A DNA stretch of 64,000 nucleotides. It comes from Deinococcus betulae. GTDB lineage: Bacteria > Deinococcota > Deinococci > Deinococcales > Deinococcaceae. The notes beneath the pieces were generated by a model. That model did no database searches. It saw only the letters and a program-made list of their open reading frames with translations, and was not told where the DNA came from. The stretch is taken from positions 47,133 through 111,132 of the forward strand of contig NZ_JAIQXU010000018.1 in assembly GCF_020166395.1 (NCBI RefSeq). The letters are read 5' to 3'. Made by a program: the position numbers and the translations under genes. Position 1 is the first letter of the stretch, and every line of letters begins with the position of its first letter. Below, in pieces: positions 29,870-40,639 of this stretch.

Positions 29870-30913
29870 GTGACTGAGCTGTCCCCCGCCTCTGGCTCCC
29901 AGCTGATTCTGGGCATTGATACCTCCTGTGACGATACCGGTGTGGGAATAGTCGAGCTGAGGCCGGGCGGCGGCGTGCAGGTGCGGGCCAACCGCGTGTG
30001 GTCACAAACCGTTCACGCGCAGTACGGCGGCGTCATGCCTGAACTGGCCAGCCGCGAGCATGTCGAGCGCATTGACGGCATTCTGGGCGAGGCGCTGAGC
30101 GAGGCCGGCGTGACCCTGCGCGACTTGGACGCGGTGGCCGCCACCTCTGGCCCCGGCCTGGTGGGCGCGCTGCTGGTGGGGCTGATGTACGGCAAGGGGC
30201 TGGCGCAGGCGCTGGACGTGCCCTTTTTCGCCTCGCATCACCTGGAAGGCCACATCTACGCGGCGGCCAGCGAGGCCGAGCTGAGCGCGCCGTATCTGGC
30301 GCTGGTGGTCAGCGGGGGCCACACGCATCTGTTTGACGTACCGCAGGCCGGGCACTATGTCCTGATGGGCGCCACCCGAGATGACGCGGCGGGCGAGGCG
30401 TTTGACAAGGTGGCCCGCCTGGCCGGACTGGGCTATCCCGGTGGCCCTGCCATCAGCGAGGCTGCCACGCGCGGCGACCCCGGCGCGGTGCCCTTCAAAG
30501 AGCCGCTCAAGGGCCAGACAGGCTTTGACTTCAGCTTCAGTGGCCTCAAGACCGCCGCCCTGCTGGCCCACCGTGCCGGGGCGGCGCCAGACGACCTGGC
30601 CGCCAGTTTTCAGCGGGCGGCGGTGCAGACCCTGGTGAAGACCACCGTGCGCGCCGCCCAGGCAGCGGGACGTCAGACGGTCGTGGTGTCCGGCGGGGTG
30701 GCTGCCAACCGCGCCCTGCGCGAAGCTTTTGGGACCACCGGCCTGCGTGTGGTCTTTCCCGGTCAGGGCCTGAACACCGACAACGGCGCCATGATCGCCC
30801 TGGCCGCCGCCGCCGCCATCGAAGCGGGCCGCACGCCCAGCCCGCTGGGGGAAGGGGCAGTGGCCTACGCGCCGCTGGCACATGGTCAGTGGCCTGCGGC
30901 AAGTCCGAAGTAG
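29870..30913 (+). CDS. tsaD: tRNA N6-threonylcarbamoyladenosine transferase TsaD
   Basis: A 347-residue ASKHA-fold protein (old names Gcp, YgjD) that transfers the threonylcarbamoyl group to A37 of ANN-decoding tRNAs. Markers are LGIDTSCDDTGVGIV (phosphate loop), MPELASREHVERI and FASHHLEGHIYAA (metal-binding His residues), LVVSGGHTHL, and VVSGGVAANRALRE. Length is normal. Start chosen from the leaderless promoter. It stands alone and ends at a bidirectional terminator. Confidence 0.96.
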   Translation: MTELSPASGSQLILGIDTSCDDTGVGIVELRPGGGVQVRANRVWSQTVHAQYGGVMPELASREHVERIDGILGEALSEAGVTLRDLDAVAATSGPGLVGALLVGLMYGKGLAQALDVPFFASHHLEGHIYAAASEAELSAPYLALVVSGGHTHLFDVPQAGHYVLMGATRDDAAGEAFDKVARLAGLGYPGGPAISEAATRGDPGAVPFKEPLKGQTGFDFSFSGLKTAALLAHRAGAAPDDLAASFQRAAVQTLVKTTVRAAQAAGRQTVVVSGGVAANRALREAFGTTGLRVVFPGQGLNTDNGAMIALAAAAAIEAGRTPSPLGEGAVAYAPLAHGQWPAASPK

Positions 30914-30924
30914 AACAATCAGAG

Positions 30925-30961
30925 AGGTGGGGCGCGGCAACTTGAGTGCCGCGCCCCACCT
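30925..30961. terminator. bidirectional terminator between tsaD and fadD
   Basis: A perfect 14-bp stem (ggtggggcgcggca with its complement) and a 7-nt loop lie between convergent genes. Confidence 0.75.
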
Positions 30962-31003
30962 TCATCTATTCCCACTCACCACTGCCTACGCACCACTTCC
31001 CGT

Positions 31004-32716
31004 TTACGCGCTCTTTGCCCCACTCTGCGCGTCCCGGGCTTCCTGGGCCAGCTGGCGGCGCAGAATCTTCATGGCGGCGGTTTTGGGCAGTTCACTGCGG
31101 AATTCTACGCTGCGGGGCACCTTGTAGGGGCTCAGCACCGCCTTGCAGTGGGCAATAATCTCGGCTTCGGTGGCGCTCTGGCCAGGCTTCAGGGCCACCA
31201 CGGCGTGGACACTCTCGCCCCGGTAAGCGTCGGGCAGGCCCACGGCGGCCGCTTCCAGCACCGCCGGGTGGCTCATCAGGACCTCTTCGACCTCGCGGGG
31301 GTAGATGTTGAAGCCGCCCGCGATAATCAGGTCCTTCTTGCGGTCCACAATCCGGAAATAGCCCTGGTCGTCGGCCGTGGCCATGTCGCCGGTCATCAGC
31401 CAGGTCTGCCCGAACGCCTCGCGCAGGGTCTTGGCGGTTTCGTCAGGACGCTGCCAGTAGCCCTTCATCACCATCGGCCCGGCCACCCACAGCTCGCCCA
31501 CCTCGCCCGCCGGAACCGGCTGGCCGTCGTCCCCCACCACCACCGCGTCCACACCTGGCATGGGCAGACCGATGCTGCCTTCTTTCTGGTTACCGAAGAT
31601 GGGGTTGGTGTGGGTAATTGGGCTGGCCTCGGTCAGGCCGTAGCCCTCGACCAGATTGGCGCCGCCCGTGATCTCTTTGAACTTGCGCGCCGTTTCCAGC
31701 AGCAGCGGCGCCGACCCGCTGATACAGGCGCGGATAGAGGTCAGGTCATGCTTGGGGGTATCGGGGTGGTTGTTGATGGCGTTGTACAGGGTGGGCACGC
31801 CGGGAAACAGGGTCGCCCCCGAGGCCGAAATCTGCGACAGCACCATCTTAATGTCGCGCGCATTGGGCACCAGGGCAATGGTCGCGCCAATCAGGATGCT
31901 CAGGTTCATGGCCACCGTCATGCCGTACACATGGAAAAACGGAATGGCCGCCAGCGTGATTTCGTGGCCCTCGCGCAGGTCGGTCATCCAGCCCCGGGCC
32001 TGCTCACAGTTGGCGACCAGGTTGACGTGGGTCAGCATGGCGCCCTTGGGCACGCCTGTCGTGCCGCCTGTGTACTGCAGCAGCGCCACGTCCTGCGCGC
32101 TGACGCTCACCGGCTGCGGATTAGGCGCCTGCGAGGCCACCACCTTTTTCATGGACAGCACGCGCTCGCCGTAAGGAACAGCCACCCAGGTGCCTTCTTT
32201 ACGGGCCTTGACGGGATACAGCAGGTTTTTCGGGAAAGGCAGGGCGTCCTGAATGCCGGCCACCAGCACGCGCTTGACTGGCACGCGGCCCTGAATCTCG
32301 GCGTAACGTGGGTAAAAAGCGTCCATGATCACCAGCGTTTCGCTGCCGCTGTCCTTGAGCTGGTGTTCCAGTTCGGTTGCGGTGTACATGGGGCTGGTGT
32401 TGACAGCCACCGCGCCGGCCAGCAGGGCGCCGTAAAACGCCACCACAAACTGCGGCATGTTGGGCAGCATGATGGACACGCGGTCGCCCGGCTGCACGCC
32501 CATCTTTTGCAGCGCGCTGGCAAAGCGCCCGGCGTCCTGCCACAGCTGGCGGTAGGTGGTGTTGGCCCCCAGAAAGGTCAGGGCCACGCGGTCAGGGTAT
32601 TTGCTGGCGGTGCGTTCCAGCAGGGCCGGCAAGGTCAGGCCACTGGCGGTAAAGCTGTGGGGCACGCCGGCTTCGTAGCGGCCAAGCCAGGGACGGGACA
32701 GGGTGGGTTGGGTCAT
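31004..32716 (-). CDS. fadD: long-chain fatty acid-CoA ligase
   Basis: A 570-residue adenylate-forming enzyme that activates fatty acids for beta-oxidation. The AMP/ATP loop is LLQYTGGTTGVPKGAMLTH, the A5-type motif is EGYGLTEASPITHTNP, and the hinge region is GYFRIVDRKKDLIIAGGFNIYPREVEEVL. The final catalytic Lys is probably in LPKTAAMKILRRQL. The ATG at 32716 is preceded by aaaggagc, so this gene has a leader of about 110 nt. Its promoter overlaps a perfect palindrome. The enzyme would feed the fadN-fadA cluster at the start of the window. Confidence 0.93.
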   Translation of the reverse strand: MTQPTLSRPWLGRYEAGVPHSFTASGLTLPALLERTASKYPDRVALTFLGANTTYRQLWQDAGRFASALQKMGVQPGDRVSIMLPNMPQFVVAFYGALLAGAVAVNTSPMYTATELEHQLKDSGSETLVIMDAFYPRYAEIQGRVPVKRVLVAGIQDALPFPKNLLYPVKARKEGTWVAVPYGERVLSMKKVVASQAPNPQPVSVSAQDVALLQYTGGTTGVPKGAMLTHVNLVANCEQARGWMTDLREGHEITLAAIPFFHVYGMTVAMNLSILIGATIALVPNARDIKMVLSQISASGATLFPGVPTLYNAINNHPDTPKHDLTSIRACISGSAPLLLETARKFKEITGGANLVEGYGLTEASPITHTNPIFGNQKEGSIGLPMPGVDAVVVGDDGQPVPAGEVGELWVAGPMVMKGYWQRPDETAKTLREAFGQTWLMTGDMATADDQGYFRIVDRKKDLIIAGGFNIYPREVEEVLMSHPAVLEAAAVGLPDAYRGESVHAVVALKPGQSATEAEIIAHCKAVLSPYKVPRSVEFRSELPKTAAMKILRRQLAQEARDAQSGAKSA

Positions 32717-32830
32717 GAAGCGCTCCTTTGTGGGGGGACACACGGCCCCACGGGGGGTGCGTGCCGGGGGCACCGGGCGGGTGATTGCGGCCAATCAGGG
32801 CAGGTGAACCAGGAATGAAATTAGACTCAG

Positions 32831-32862
32831 TATAAGGTAAACCCTTGCGGCCGCAAGGGTTT
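32831..32862 (-). promoter_or_regulatory. fadD promoter with overlapping palindromic operator candidate
   Basis: A perfect 24-bp palindrome (half-site AAACCCTTGCGG, 32839-32862) contains the likely -35 TTGCGG. It is followed 16 bp later on the minus strand by TATACT (32830-32835). Its symmetry and position are those of a repressor site; the regulator is unknown. Confidence 0.5.
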
Positions 32863-33013
32863 CCCCCGCCAGGGGAGGGGCGGCGGCCCTGGGCAGCGCC
32901 GTCCCAGAAGGTGCGTCACGTGGGGTAGAAGGGACAGCGGCGCCTCTGGGTTTGCAGCGGCAGATGAACAGATGCTCAGGCCACAGGCGGCGGCCGGCTG
33001 GCACACTTGGCCC

Positions 33014-33556
33014 ATGGCTGTTTCCCTTCCCGACCTTGACCACGCCCGTTATCTGCGCGCTGCTCTGGCCCTGGCCCGCGAAGCCCAGGCGGCGGGCAGC
33101 GCCCCGGTGGGGGCCGTGCTGGTGGACGCCCAGGGGCAGGTGGTGGCCCGTGGGCGCAACCGCGTGGGCGAAACCCAGAGCGCCGACCACGTGGGCCAGG
33201 CCAGCGTGGCGCACGCCGAGATGGACCTGTTTTTTCAGGTGGGCGAAGTGGAGAGCCCCGAGACCCTGACCCTGTACACCAGTCTGGAACCGTGCCTGAT
33301 GTGTGGCGGGGCCAGCGCGCTGCTGGGGGTCGGCCGCCTGGTCTGGGCGACGGCCGACCCCTGGGGTGGGTCCGGGCGGCTGCTGCGCTGGGCCGACCAC
33401 CCCGCCATGCAGCACACCGAGGTGGTGCCCACCCCCGACCCGGCGCTGGAACATGAGGGTGCCCTGCTGTTCGCCCCCGAAGCCCGGCGCGCCTTTCCAG
33501 ACGAAGGCTGGGCACTGTGGCGCCAGCGTTACCCCGAAGAAACGGTGGGGGTCTGA
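33014..33556 (+). CDS. nucleoside/tRNA adenosine deaminase-family protein
   Basis: A 180-residue zinc deaminase of the cytidine/deoxycytidylate superfamily. The zinc site is VAHAEMDLF (His and catalytic Glu) with EPCLMCGGA (two Cys). The PVGAVLVDAQGQVVARGRNRV segment forms the substrate side. It resembles guanine deaminase or TadA-type proteins, but the C-terminal 70 residues are not typical of TadA. Its start at 33014 follows a cacactt box at leaderless distance. A ribokinase gene follows after 5 bp. Confidence 0.85.
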   Translation: MAVSLPDLDHARYLRAALALAREAQAAGSAPVGAVLVDAQGQVVARGRNRVGETQSADHVGQASVAHAEMDLFFQVGEVESPETLTLYTSLEPCLMCGGASALLGVGRLVWATADPWGGSGRLLRWADHPAMQHTEVVPTPDPALEHEGALLFAPEARRAFPDEGWALWRQRYPEETVGV

Positions 33557-33561
33557 GGCGC

Positions 33562-34455
33562 GTGGGCGTGCTCGTGGTGGGCAGTATCAATGCGGACCTG
33601 ACGGTGACCGCCCCCCACATTCCGGCCCCCGGAGAGACGGTGTTGGGCCGGGAACTGCGAGTCGGTCCTGGGGGCAAGGGGGCCAACCAGGCGGTGGCGG
33701 CGGCGCGGGCGGGTGCCAGGGTGAGTCTCGTGGGGGCCGTGGGCCAGGACAGCTTTCAGGCCGATGCTCTGCGGCTCCTGCACGCTGGGGGTGTCAACCT
33801 GAGCGGCGTGCAGGTGCGCCCAGAGGCGACGGGCGTGGCTCTGATTACCGTTTCGGCCGGTGGAGAAAACGCCATCACGGTGGCCAGCGGGGCCAATGCG
33901 GCCCTCACACCAGGCGATCTGCCCGCCAACCTGGGTCCATGGACCCACCTGCTGCTGCAACAGGAGCTGCCGCCGGACATCACTCTGGCGGCGGCGCAGC
34001 GGGCCCACGCGGCCGGCCTGCACGTTACCCTGAACGCTGCGCCCAGCCGGGAAAAGGCCCCAGCGCTGCTGGCCTGCACCACTCATCTGGTCGTCAATGA
34101 GCACGAACTGGCGGCGCTGGCTGGAGAAGACAAAGACGTGGCCGAAGCGGCGCGCACGCTGCTGACCGCAGGCCCCCGCGCCGTGACCGTCACGCTGGGC
34201 GCGCAGGGCAGCCTGACGGTCACCGACGACGGCGAAACGCACCGCCTGGCGGCGTTTCCCGTGACGGCTCTGGACACGACGGGCGCGGGCGATACCTTTT
34301 GCGGCGTCGTGGTCGCGCGGCTGGCCCAGGGCGAGGCGCTGCGCCCGGCGCTGCACTGGGCTGGGGTGGCCGCCGCCCTGACCTGCACCCGCCCCGGCGC
34401 GCAGGCAGCCATGCCGGACTGGGCCGAAGTTCAGCAGGCAGGGGCGGGCGCCTAG
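33562..34455 (+). CDS. rbsK: ribokinase (PfkB family sugar kinase)
   Basis: A 297-residue PfkB-family kinase that phosphorylates ribose or a similar sugar. N-terminal signature GSINADLTVTAPHIPAPGETVLG, glycine-rich GPGGKGANQAVAAARAGA, and the C-terminal catalytic signature DTTGAGDTFCGVVV with the base Asp. These match RbsK closely. The GTG start lies 5 bp after the deaminase gene, so both probably serve nucleoside salvage. Confidence 0.9.
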   Translation: MGVLVVGSINADLTVTAPHIPAPGETVLGRELRVGPGGKGANQAVAAARAGARVSLVGAVGQDSFQADALRLLHAGGVNLSGVQVRPEATGVALITVSAGGENAITVASGANAALTPGDLPANLGPWTHLLLQQELPPDITLAAAQRAHAAGLHVTLNAAPSREKAPALLACTTHLVVNEHELAALAGEDKDVAEAARTLLTAGPRAVTVTLGAQGSLTVTDDGETHRLAAFPVTALDTTGAGDTFCGVVVARLAQGEALRPALHWAGVAAALTCTRPGAQAAMPDWAEVQQAGAGA

Positions 34456-34517
34456 TAAGGCCGTTTTGCTCGGTGCCACTACCCTCTGCCGCGCGGACAT
34501 CTGGAGAGCAAATGCTC

Positions 34518-34523
34518 TAGCCT
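34518..34523 (+). promoter_or_regulatory. -10 box TAGCCT before the DUF1999 gene
   Basis: It lies six nucleotides upstream of the ATG at 34530. Confidence 0.6.
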
Positions 34524-34529
34524 GCCGCC

Positions 34530-35029
<500 letters not shown>

Positions 35030-35030
<1 letters not shown>

Positions 35031-35254
35031 TGACGGGCATGACCCCGAAAGCCACCCGCGTGCTGCTGGGCGTGCGCGGCATGAGTCGCGACGCTGGAAC
35101 CACTGTTTCTCAGGCGCTGGCCGCCCTCCCCGGCGTGGTGAAAGCCACCCCCGACGAAGGCCAGATTGAAGTGCATTACGACCCCTCGCAGCTGACCGTC
35201 ATGGACCTCGTGCGCGCCGTGCGCCGTCAGGGTTTCCTGGCCGGGATGCTCTAG
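35030..35254 (+). CDS. heavy-metal-associated-fold protein lacking the CxxC motif
   Basis: A 74-residue ferredoxin-like protein. It has the HMA pattern ([26 protein letters not shown], then [22 protein letters not shown]), but the metal-binding GMxCxxC loop reads GMSRDAG, with both Cys absent. It is unlikely to carry copper as ordinary chaperones do. Two starts are possible: ATG 35030 overlapping the previous stop, or ATG 35039, which lies seven nucleotides behind a CATAAT box. Confidence 0.75.
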
Positions 35255-35262
35255 GCGCGGCC

Positions 35263-35589
35263 GTGGCCCTGGGCTACGTGGGCGTCCTGACCATCCGGGT
35301 CGAGATGCCATGGGTCAGCAACCTGAAAGAAAAGCGGGCCCTGGTGCGGCCAGTCGTCGAGCGCCTGAAAAGCCGCTTTCCCCTGACGGTGGCCCGCCTG
35401 GACGGTCTGGACGCCCACGACTGGGAAGTGCTGGGGGTAGCGACCATCAGCAACGATTACGGCTGGGTCGAGGAAACCCTAAAAATGGCCGCCGACTATA
35501 TCGCCAAGGAAGGGCCGTACCGCGTGACCAGCGAGCAGGTCGAGATCATGGTGCTGGGCGAAGCCGAAGACGCGGAAGACGAGGAGTAA
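35263..35589 (+). CDS. DUF503 (YlxP-like) protein
   Basis: A 108-residue protein with the DUF503 pattern: [35 protein letters not shown], then [21 protein letters not shown]. Bacillus YlxP belongs to this family and its gene neighbours rbfA and infB; here the context differs. The C-terminus is strongly acidic. GTG start, 8 bp after the HMA-like gene. Confidence 0.85.
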   Translation: MALGYVGVLTIRVEMPWVSNLKEKRALVRPVVERLKSRFPLTVARLDGLDAHDWEVLGVATISNDYGWVEETLKMAADYIAKEGPYRVTSEQVEIMVLGEAEDAEDEE

Positions 35590-35602
35590 TTGAAAGCCAG
35601 CA

Positions 35603-35635
35603 GCGGGCCGCAGAGGAACTGTCTCTGCGGCCCGC
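35603..35635. terminator. bidirectional terminator between DUF503 gene and lepB
   Basis: A perfect 13-bp stem (gcgggccgcagag with its complement) and a 7-nt loop lie between convergent genes. Confidence 0.75.
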
Positions 35636-35647
35636 ACTGCGTCTGGG

Positions 35648-36430
35648 TTATTTGTTCAGGGCGTTTTGCAAGTCGGTGAAGGCGGCGGGGCGGCCCAGGG
35701 CGCGCCAGTTCAGCTCGTCTTCGCCGCTCAGCTCCTTGACCGATTCGGAAGAGCAGTCATAGGTGGCAGTGGCCTTGCGCATAATCGGCCAGATCACGGC
35801 GGCGGCGCGGCCGGCGATGTCTCTTCGTGGCACCGGCCCAAACAGGCGAGAGTCCTCGCTGCCCCGCTCTGTGCGGTTGTCACCCATCACAAAGTAGGTG
35901 CCAGCGGGCACCGTAATTTCCGGCTGGTCAGGCATCACGCCGTTGGCGCTGCTGGTGGCCTGGGTGGCCAGGGGGCTTTCGGTGTCCCAGCAGCCTTGCT
36001 GCTGCCAGTAGGCGGTGGTCCAGCTGGAGTCCAGCTTCACGCCGTTGACCGTCACATCGCCGGCCTCCACCCGAATGGTGTCGCCGGGCAGACCGATCAG
36101 GCGCTTGATCAGGAAGGGCCGGTACGTCCACAGGTTCAGGGGCGCCGACTTGGTGAGGTTGGGAATCTTGGCGCTCGCCTCGCGGGGGGGTTTGAAAATC
36201 AGGATGTCGCCGCGCTTAAACTCGCCCACGCCCGCCTTGTGCAGCCAGGTTTCGTACTTGGGCACAAAGACGCGCTCACGGTCACGCAGGTTGGGCATCA
36301 TGCTCACGCCGTCCACGCCGACCAAGGTGGCCACGAACTGCGTAATCACCACCGCGAACACGATGGGTTCCAGCAGTTCCTTCCACAGTTTCTGGAGAGG
36401 GGTTTGGGCGGGCTTTACAGGTTGGGTCAT
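35648..36430 (-). CDS. lepB: signal peptidase I
   Basis: A 260-residue membrane protease that removes signal peptides. One N-terminal transmembrane segment ([17 protein letters not shown]) is followed by the catalytic Ser43 in GVSMMPNL and Lys109 in [12 protein letters not shown]. Box E is [21 protein letters not shown]. An insertion between boxes contains Cys residues ([17 protein letters not shown]) that could form a disulfide outside. A TATTCT box lies nine nucleotides before the ATG. Confidence 0.94.
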   Translation of the reverse strand: MTQPVKPAQTPLQKLWKELLEPIVFAVVITQFVATLVGVDGVSMMPNLRDRERVFVPKYETWLHKAGVGEFKRGDILIFKPPREASAKIPNLTKSAPLNLWTYRPFLIKRLIGLPGDTIRVEAGDVTVNGVKLDSSWTTAYWQQQGCWDTESPLATQATSSANGVMPDQPEITVPAGTYFVMGDNRTERGSEDSRLFGPVPRRDIAGRAAAVIWPIMRKATATYDCSSESVKELSGEDELNWRALGRPAAFTDLQNALNK

Positions 36431-36511
36431 GCACCGCGCAGAATACCGGATGCCAGCGGCCAGCCTCTCTCATCTGCCGCGTGGGGGTGAGGTGCCCAGG
36501 AGCGCCGGGGC

Positions 36512-37360
36512 TCACCGTGGAGTTTGTAAAGGCGTTCCGCCGGCGTCAGCATTAGCGTCTGGGGCTGGGGTCAGGGTCAGCAGACGCGGCAGCTGGGTCA
36601 GGGCGGCCTCACGTCCGGCGGCAATGGCCTGCTCGGTGCGGCCAAAGGTAATGAGGTCAATGTCCCCCAGCTGGGGACGCAGCTGCACGTCCGGACGGTA
36701 GAGGTTCACGCGGGCGTCGGTCAGCTGCGCCTGCATGATTTCCACAGCCCGGCGCAGGGCGCGCACCGGTCCCAGACTGGCCTCGCGCCGCCACAGCAGC
36801 ACCCGGCGCTCCTGAAGTTCCAGGGGGTCGGGGGCCGTGACATTCACTGCCAGCACCTGCCGCGCGCCCAGAAACAGGGCGGCGTCCACCGGCAGCTGGT
36901 TCAGAATGCCGCCGTCCGAGAGCAGCATGTCCTCGTAAGGCACCGGTTCCAGGGCGCCGGGATAGGCGGTGGTGGCCCGCAGCGCGTCGTGAAGATTGCC
37001 GCGCGTGAGGTACACCGCGCGCCCGGACAGCAGGTCGGTGGCGGTGATGGCCAGCGGGGTGGACAGATCTTCAAAGGTCTCGGGCAGATGGTGGCTCAGC
37101 CAGGCCCTCAGCGCCGACTGCCGGAGCAGCCCGGGGCCAGGCCGGAAATCCAGCAGGCGCCGCCAGGACACGCCCCGGGCCAGGCGTTCCAGTTCAGCGG
37201 CGCTGTACCCAGCGGCGATAAAGGCGCCGACTAGGCCGCCCATACTGGTGCCCGCCACCACGCCGGGGCGCAGCCCGTGGGCCTGCAGCACCTCCCACAC
37301 CCCCACATGCGCCAGGCCCCGCGCGCCGCCGCCGCCCAGCACTAGGCCGTAGCCTTTCAC
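36512..37360 (-). CDS. patatin-like phospholipase
   Basis: A 282-residue acyl hydrolase of the RssA type. The oxyanion-hole motif [13 protein letters not shown] starts the protein, the nucleophile is Ser39 in GTSMGG, and the catalytic Asp is in [12 protein letters not shown]. There is no signal peptide, so it acts in the cytoplasm or at the inner membrane face, presumably on phospholipids or lysophospholipids. The GTG start is by best fit to the motif. Confidence 0.9.
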   Translation of the reverse strand: MKGYGLVLGGGGARGLAHVGVWEVLQAHGLRPGVVAGTSMGGLVGAFIAAGYSAAELERLARGVSWRRLLDFRPGPGLLRQSALRAWLSHHLPETFEDLSTPLAITATDLLSGRAVYLTRGNLHDALRATTAYPGALEPVPYEDMLLSDGGILNQLPVDAALFLGARQVLAVNVTAPDPLELQERRVLLWRREASLGPVRALRRAVEIMQAQLTDARVNLYRPDVQLRPQLGDIDLITFGRTEQAIAAGREAALTQLPRLLTLTPAPDANADAGGTPLQTPR

Positions 37361-37540
37361 GCGGCGCTCCGGGGAAGTGGCGGCCAGCTGGGGGCCGGGA
37401 AAACGGCCGTCGTGGGCTGCGGACAGGAAGGCATATTCGGATTGTAGGCACTTCTTGAACTGAGTTCAGGAGGCGTGCTCCCCCGCCGCAGGGGGCGGGG
37501 CCTCCCCCCAGGGGCTAGGCGCCGCCCCCCCTGCGTGGTG

Positions 37541-37546
37541 TAGTTT
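37541..37546 (+). promoter_or_regulatory. -10 box TAGTTT before the protein kinase gene
   Basis: It lies seven nucleotides before the ATG at 37554. Confidence 0.5.
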
Positions 37547-37553
37547 GAACAGG

Positions 37554-38306
37554 ATGCCTCTGGCGGGACAGGTGGTGGGAAACGGCGTGCGGCTGGTCAG
37601 GCCGGTGGGCCGTGGCTCGCACAGCCTGGTGTATTTCGCCGTGGACAGAGGCGGGCAGCCGTGTGCGGTCAAGATTTTTCCGGCGCATCTGGAAGGCTAC
37701 GCCGACCGCGAGTATCAGCACGGGCACGCCCTGGAGCACCCCCGGCTGGTGCGTGTGATGGCGCGCGCGACCGTTGACGAGCAACCCGCGCTCATCAGCA
37801 CCCTGGCTCGCGGCGAGGTGTTGTTTCAGCGGTATGCCCAGCGCCCGGCCGTCTCGACCGAGCGCCGCCCCTTCTTGCTGACGATGGTGCATCTGCTGGA
37901 CGCCCTGGGGTATCTGCACGCCCTGGGTCTGGTTCACCGCGACATCAAGCCGGAAAACGTGATGGTCGAGGACGACGGCAGCGCCAAACTGGTGGATTAC
38001 GACCTGTCTGGTCCCGCTTTCGAGACCTTCAGCACGCCCCTGCGCATGGGCACGGCCGCCTTTCAGAGCCCTGAGGCGGCGCGCGGTGAGGCTCTGGGGC
38101 CAGAAAGTGACCTGTATGGCGTGGGCATCCTGTTGGGCTGGGGGATTCACGGCGCCCTGCCCGACCCGGAAGAACCTTACCCGCTCAGCGCTGACCCGCT
38201 GGGCGCGCTGCATCTGGCCCTGACGAGTGCTGACCGGCACGCGCGCCCCAACGACGCTGCTCGCGTGCGCCAGGAACTCCTGAGGCTGGCAAGCCTGCCG
38301 TATTGA
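37554..38306 (+). CDS. minimal Ser/Thr protein kinase
   Basis: A 250-residue Hanks-type kinase consisting of the catalytic domain only. The glycine loop is [11 protein letters not shown], the ATP-binding Lys is in CAVKIF, the catalytic loop is [11 protein letters not shown], and the magnesium loop reads VDYDLSG where DFG is usual. An activation-loop [10 protein letters not shown] precedes the APE position. There is no membrane segment or PASTA repeat, so it should be cytoplasmic. It is smaller than typical PknB-type proteins. Confidence 0.88.
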   Translation: MPLAGQVVGNGVRLVRPVGRGSHSLVYFAVDRGGQPCAVKIFPAHLEGYADREYQHGHALEHPRLVRVMARATVDEQPALISTLARGEVLFQRYAQRPAVSTERRPFLLTMVHLLDALGYLHALGLVHRDIKPENVMVEDDGSAKLVDYDLSGPAFETFSTPLRMGTAAFQSPEAARGEALGPESDLYGVGILLGWGIHGALPDPEEPYPLSADPLGALHLALTSADRHARPNDAARVRQELLRLASLPY

Positions 38307-38796
38307 GGAAAGACCCAGCGTCAATTTGAAGCGAGCAAGGCTTGTAGGAAAGCGAAGCTCGACTGCTGAGCAGGGTCTTCGGCGTCATGGCTCTCCATCA
38401 AGCGGGCAGAAGGCAGCTGTTCGCCTGTGACTATTCCAGTCTGATACGGAGGCCATCTTTCTCTCCGCACACAGGAGCAGAAGTGGTTTGCCAACGCTGC
38501 ATTCCTGTGGTGCTGCGTGCGCATCTACTCGGGCTGAACATTAGTTTGCATCTGCTGTGGCCGAAATCCGGCTTAAATGGATTGCGCTTCATGACGGCAT
38601 AGCAGAGAAAGGCACTGTCTGCGCCTTTATAACAGCAGCATCCGGCTGTTCTCCTTCTCGCTCTGCTCGGCGTGAATCCAGCAGTCTGCCTGGTTCAATC
38701 GGAACCTCTCTGAGGTGTGCGGCTCTGTCACCACGGCAAAAACCGTTCGGAGCCGGGGCGCTGTTCTGCCCCGGCTCCAGGTGCTCCTTTCAGGTT
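38307..38796. other. 490-bp intergenic region with possible repeat remnant
   Basis: I find no convincing gene. Around 38651-38705 the sequence (ctccttctcgctctgctcgg, then ggttcaatcgga) resembles the reverse strand of the 156-bp repeat family. The atacggaggcc at 38443 resembles its end, so an eroded or interrupted copy may lie here. A terminator for the glucosidase gene is at the right edge. Confidence 0.4.
38738..38778 (-). terminator. terminator of the glucosidase gene
   Basis: A perfect 11-bp stem GGAGCCGGGGC with its complement (38749-38778) is followed on the minus strand by five T. Confidence 0.8.
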
Positions 38797-40398
<1,602 letters not shown>

Positions 40399-40404
40399 GT
40401 GGGC

Positions 40405-40410
40405 AGGGTA
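40405..40410 (-). promoter_or_regulatory. -10 box TACCCT before the glucosidase gene
   Basis: Minus-strand hexamer six nucleotides from the ATG at 40398. Confidence 0.6.
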
Positions 40411-40435
40411 ACAGGCAACGGCAAGCGACTAAATC

Positions 40436-40472
40436 GTTTCAGAAAAATCTGTCTAGATAAGATGACTGAAAC
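40436..40472. promoter_or_regulatory. inverted repeat upstream of the glucosidase promoter
   Basis: GTTTCAG (40436-40442) and CTGAAAC (40466-40472) face each other across 23 bp, just beyond the expected -35 position. Could be a regulator site; no regulator is identified. Confidence 0.3.
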
Positions 40473-40639
40473 AAGCGGAGCGTATGACGGCCTACTGCGC
40501 TAGTTGAGGGTGGTAGTCGTTTTCACAGCAAGGTTCCCCGGCATTGAGGGTATAACCCCCCCCTCCACCCTCACCAGCTCACGGCCAGGCTCATTCGTTT
40601 GAGGGCTACGCTCAGGCGCACGGCAACTCTGAGCGCCTC

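Noticed and set aside
38443..38705. A sixth full copy of the 156-bp repeat family.
   Set aside because: Only fragments match and the spacing is about 100 bp too long. It is recorded as a possible remnant, not as a copy.
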